From Diphasiastrum complanatum (lineage: Eukaryota > Streptophyta > Lycopodiopsida > Lycopodiales > Lycopodiaceae): 64,000 bases of DNA. The notes beneath the pieces are model-generated. The model saw only the letters and a list, made by a program, of their open reading frames with translations. It did not search any database and had not been told where the DNA came from. The stretch lies in assembly GCA_029204225.1 (NCBI GenBank), contig CM055106.1, positions 13,306,539 to 13,370,538 of the forward strand, given 5' to 3'. Shown piece after piece: positions 60,672-64,000 of this stretch; positions within the stretch are counted from its first letter, which is position 1, and every line of letters begins with the position of its first letter. A program made the position numbers and the translations under genes.

Positions 60672-61740
60672 TCAAGGTAGACTGATGGATGCTGCAGTTT
60701 TGGGCTGGATGGAGCCGGTTCCCCAAGCAGGCACTGCATGAGTAGGCATGTTCTTCCAGCCAAACACCATCCACTCCCCATCTCTACGAAAGCCATAATT
60801 TCTGTGGAAACTGGTGGTCAGTATGTCCTGAATTTGTCTGTACATTGTGGATTGGATGGGCATCATTCTGAAACCAGCCATGTATGTAAGGGTTTGCCAG
60901 TGCTTGTAGGGTTATGCCCTATCTACACACTTCGCACCTCACATGCCATCACATTTGAAGATGGCCTTGGTGAAGAACTGACTCTCCATGTGCACTCTCT
61001 CCGGAATGGTCAAGAACTGCTCGAAAATGGTGGATAAACCCCAAGGGTGTGTTACAAGCTACATTCATCACTCTTTCTATGGGCACTTTAGAGTTCATGG
61101 TTCTTCAACACCTCTGCAGCCACGATTTCGTCTAGGAGATGCCGCAAGTTAAACATGCAATTGAGAATCAGAATTTCGTCATGTCTGATCGTTGAAGCAA
61201 ATGGTAAGATCTGATCCCACTTTGCTTTCACAGAGTGATATTCGAAAGGCACACCGCCTCTGTGGGCAAATTCTGCAAACCTGCTGGCTGTTAACTCTGT
61301 TTTCTCTACATGCTTCAGGTCTGGCATCAGAAAGTGAATGCATGTGATGCGCAGCTTGGGAGGTCCTCAGGCATATCTGCAAGGGCTTGGATCAAAGATG
61401 GCCTCTGGATACCATACAAATGCAACCAACCATCGCTCTCCGTTGCACGCTTTCAATATTGTCCGAGTGGCAAAGTACTGCGGAATCTTCATGTATGGAC
61501 TGCTTTCCAAAAATAAGTGATGATCTTTGAGAATCTGAATAGTAGAAGGGGAATGGTTGTCAATCTCGAAGCACATTTTAGAGCTTGCACGCGAAACCCT
61601 TGAATCTCGTTAACCTTTTCTAGGTCATCGGCTTCTACTACTCTGGCACAATCCAGTAGCTGCTCAATCAGATTCGCTAGAACAGGAGAACTAGACTCCA
61701 TTTCTGTGCTTGGAATCTGTCTAGAGGATTGGCATCCAGT
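60672..61740 (-). pseudogene. GRAS-family transcription factor pseudogene
   Basis: Minus-strand pieces in GRAS order: LIEQLLDCARVVEADDLEKV near 61670-61610 (LHR I), LIQALADMPEDLP near 61385-61345, VEKTELTASRFAEFAHRGGV with PFEYHSVKAKWDQI and HDEILILNCMFNLRHLLDEI (61088-61327), GFIHHFRAVL near 61030 (PFYRE region), and the SAW end HRNYGFRRDGEWMVFGWKNM at 60720-60800. The best match by memory is the SCL14/SCL9 (LISCL) or PAT1 group. At least five frameshifts and stops, and no readable VHIID core, show it is dead. GRAS proteins are plant transcriptional regulators, so this is strong evidence for a plant genome. Confidence 0.88.
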
Positions 61741-62640
61741 AACGCTTTACTATGTTGTAAAGATGAAGCTGCATTCACTGCAATGAAATCTTCGTAATTA
61801 ACTGTGCATCACTGTCTCCCTTTTGGTCAATAATTTGTTGCATATCATTCACAGATGATCGCATGCCTCGCAATTCTCCAATTCAGGTAGCACAGTGTAT
61901 TCCATTCCCGGGGCTCTTCAAACTTGCTACTTGCCGCAGGTGCGTCGCAATCAGCAATTTGTATCAGTTGTGTGGGCTTTCCACTGAGTAACGTAGAATC
62001 TGTATAAGAGGGACAGGTCTGAATTCCTGTAGCCGACTGCATAAATATGCCTCTGGCAAGACTATGAGCTCCTTGTTCCGCTTGAAGTTTGCATCTTTTA
62101 GTCTTTTTGTAGATCAAAAACCTCAGGGTTGCAGCTTTCTTCGAGAACCACAGCGTTGCAGCTTTCTTCGAGAACTACCTCAGATCTCTGCTGGAAAAAA
62201 CGTTCCTCACATCATCGCTAGGGCAGCACACCATCGTTGAATAGGCAGCAGAAATTTCACAAACCTCAGATCCCTGCAGATTTCAGTTTCTTATCATTTT
62301 ACAAATGTCAGATTTCTCACAACAAGATGGTAGATGCAGATTGCTCACAGCCAAAGCAGGGCACAACAAGTGACAAAGGGCTTGGAAAACACAACTAGAA
62401 GATAGATATATCAGTGACCTCTGAGCACATGCAGACAACCCCCAAAACAACCGGAAGTAACAATCTTCTGCTCAATCTTGATTCTACTGAAAAGCAAAGC
62501 TTGCAGGATTCGTAGCAGGGTCTTGTTGGCCAACAAGGAGGCTTCACACTAATTTTTGGAATCTTCGGAGGCAGCGGCTGGATCTTTACCTGTCAATATG
62601 GTTCCTCACGAATCTTCTCATCCTTTGCAACTCCGGATTT
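61741..62640. other. Upstream region of the GRAS pseudogene
   Basis: It may include remnants of the variable GRAS N-terminus on the minus strand (61845-62117, Lys-rich start KKTKRCKLQ), but nothing diagnostic. A 27-bp tandem pair (GTTGCAGCTTTCTTCGAGAA) lies at 62128 and 62155. Confidence 0.4.
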
Positions 62641-64000
62641 CAATCCTCTTGTTCGACGTGGAGAGAAGAGACCTGCTTCCCCTTTAGAGCATCCTTCTAG
62701 TGCTTCCCCTTCTTGCGCGCGTCGTGAAGCCCACCGTGATGTTGTGGATTCCTTGCTTCTCTCCTCTGGCCAGGTGGTGCCATACTGTCCGTCCCATCTT
62801 CGCCATCAGCTTTCTTCCTCTCTTTCTGTTTCTCAGCTTTCTCCGTCTTCCTCTTCTCGCCCCCGTGTTCCATGTGTGTTCCATGTGCAGGCTGTGGTCG
62901 CCTTTATGTGCAAGGTGCCGGTCTTTCTTGCCATCATAACGCTTGATCTGCTTTTCGTCAACAACTTGCATTAACCAATGTCGACCTTGCACCTCATCCT
63001 GCTCCCACTTCGCCACCCGACTCGTCTTGGACCTGGATTCGCTCCCTTGATATTGACCGCTTTTCACTTGGGTTTTCCTCGTCCTCGTCTTTATGCACAC
63101 ATTCCCTTTGCCTTGCGCTTAGACGTCCAGAGAGCTTTGTCCTTACCTTTGTCTCGTCTGGCTTCCAACCCTTCTGATATTGTAGCTTGGCATGCCTTTT
63201 TGCTTTTTCCTCTCTGGTATTTGCCTCTGCCTCCTCGGGGTGGTGATGCTGGTCATAGGGAAACTCGCAATAGGATTCGTCGCTTTATGTCAGGAGATTG
63301 GGAAAATCTGTAAGAAGAGCATTTCCTTCGCTGTCATGCGCTTGCTGCTCAGCGGGTTTCGACTTCGGATGATGTTTCTATATCCCCTGTTCATCGTCGG
63401 TTGCGTCGCTGTGTTTTACTTGGGCAAGTGGGTGAGTATTCTCGTGCGCTCGTGCTCTAGCTCCTACAAGTCCAGCTACTCCTTCTGTTGCCACCCTTCA
63501 GGCTTTGGAGCTTCTTCACCCACCGACAAATGACTCCCTTCCTTCTTTTGTTGAGGACTTTGAACCTGATTCTGATTTGCAGCTCTCAGAACCTCATTTT
63601 CTTAATGCTTTTCTGCGTAGCCCTCATTTGTCAACTGGGGGTCTTCTGGTATGGTTTTCGAGCATCTTCGTGACTGTTTTTCCTCCTGATGACTCTGCTA
63701 GCGGGTTTGGTTTGCTCTTTCAAGTTTGCTCTTCCGTGGCATGTGGCCGTATTCCTCTTTCTATTGCTCGTATTCTTGGTGCTGCTCGTTTGATAGCCTT
63801 GGATAAGCCTGGCGGTGGAGTGCGTCCGATTGCTGTTGGAGAGGTTTTATACAGATTGGTTTCTAGGGCTCTTGGTTTTCAGCTTCGTGACAGTTTTCAT
63901 GACCACTTATTTCCTCATCAGTTTGGTTGTGCTACTCCTGGCGGTTGCGAGACAGTCATACATGCTTTGCGTGCTACCTTGGATCTTCATCCAGATTGGG
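62641..64000 (+). pseudogene. Non-LTR retrotransposon: zinc finger and reverse transcriptase start, cut by window end
   Basis: Plus strand, GC-richer than its neighbours. A zinc-finger-like CVPCAGCGRLYVQ...LSCHHN occurs at about 62875-62935. After a frameshift comes LDVQRALSLPLSRLASNPSD with HAFLLFPLWYLPLPPRGG (62978-63313). A TAA at 63311 interrupts, then GQVGEYSRAL, TLQALELLHPPT and finally RIPLSIARILGAARLIALDK, GGGVRPIAVGEVLYRLVSRA and HQFGCATPGGCETVIHALRA (63750-64000), the fingers/palm start of reverse transcriptase. The YxDD box would lie beyond the edge. At least three lesions make it a pseudogene. The clade is not assigned. Confidence 0.8.

Noticed and set aside
61845-62117. N-terminal exon of the GRAS gene
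   Set aside because: No motif supports it; only its position and strand fit.

Overview
The window reads as nuclear DNA of a land plant. Supporting signs are plant-type LTR retrotransposons (Ty1/copia primed by initiator Met-tRNA, and a Tat/Athila-like Ty3/gypsy element with a TGGCGC-type primer site), Helitrons, a degenerate GRAS transcription factor and GT-AG introns. The AT-rich composition and the non-LTR element at the right edge would suit a fern, lycophyte or bryophyte, but I cannot name the species. It is mostly decayed, nested mobile DNA. The only gene that looks intact is a three-exon DJ-1/PfpI-family gene at 5838-6839 (minus strand).

Layout: 1-2.3 kb is a degenerate LINE (minus; ORF1 with DUF4283-like domain and zinc knuckle, then the endonuclease of ORF2). 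2.7-3.5 kb is a copia gag/protease scrap. 5.8-6.8 kb is the DJ-1 gene. 8.1-9.1 kb holds tandem duplications and an AT-rich minisatellite. 11.5-12.7 kb is an unrecognised broken membrane-protein-like gene. 13.5-19 kb has a copia-type LTR, a Ty3-type gag and the first copy (A) of an uncharacterised transposase-like gene that I call X. 19.5-20.9 kb has two tandem pieces of a Helitron helicase. 21.35-28.4 kb is an older copia element (copia-2) interrupted by a complete but decayed copia-1 provirus with matching LTRs and a perfect 5-bp target duplication. 28.4-39.3 kb is a Ty3/gypsy element behind a tandemly duplicated LTR.

A direct tandem duplication of about 10 kb follows (unit 1 38241-48287, unit 2 48286-59035). 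Each unit carries the gypsy tail, LTR-b, gene X in antisense (copies B and C), the head of a gag gene, and a Helitron Rep/helicase gene. Unit 2 runs on, past the point where unit 1 is cut, into a spliced downstream gene that ends in a GIY-YIG nuclease domain (58683-60139). This Helitron plus GIY-YIG arrangement and the thrice-repeated gene X are the best candidates for something undescribed.

The right end holds a GRAS pseudogene (60.7-61.7 kb, minus) and the start of a non-LTR element with a zinc finger and reverse transcriptase that runs off the window. A 47-bp piece matching the GRAS pseudogene sits inside unit 2, apparently as repair filler DNA. Nearly all element genes carry stops or frameshifts. 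Many of the changes are G:C to A:T, as expected for methylated, silenced DNA.
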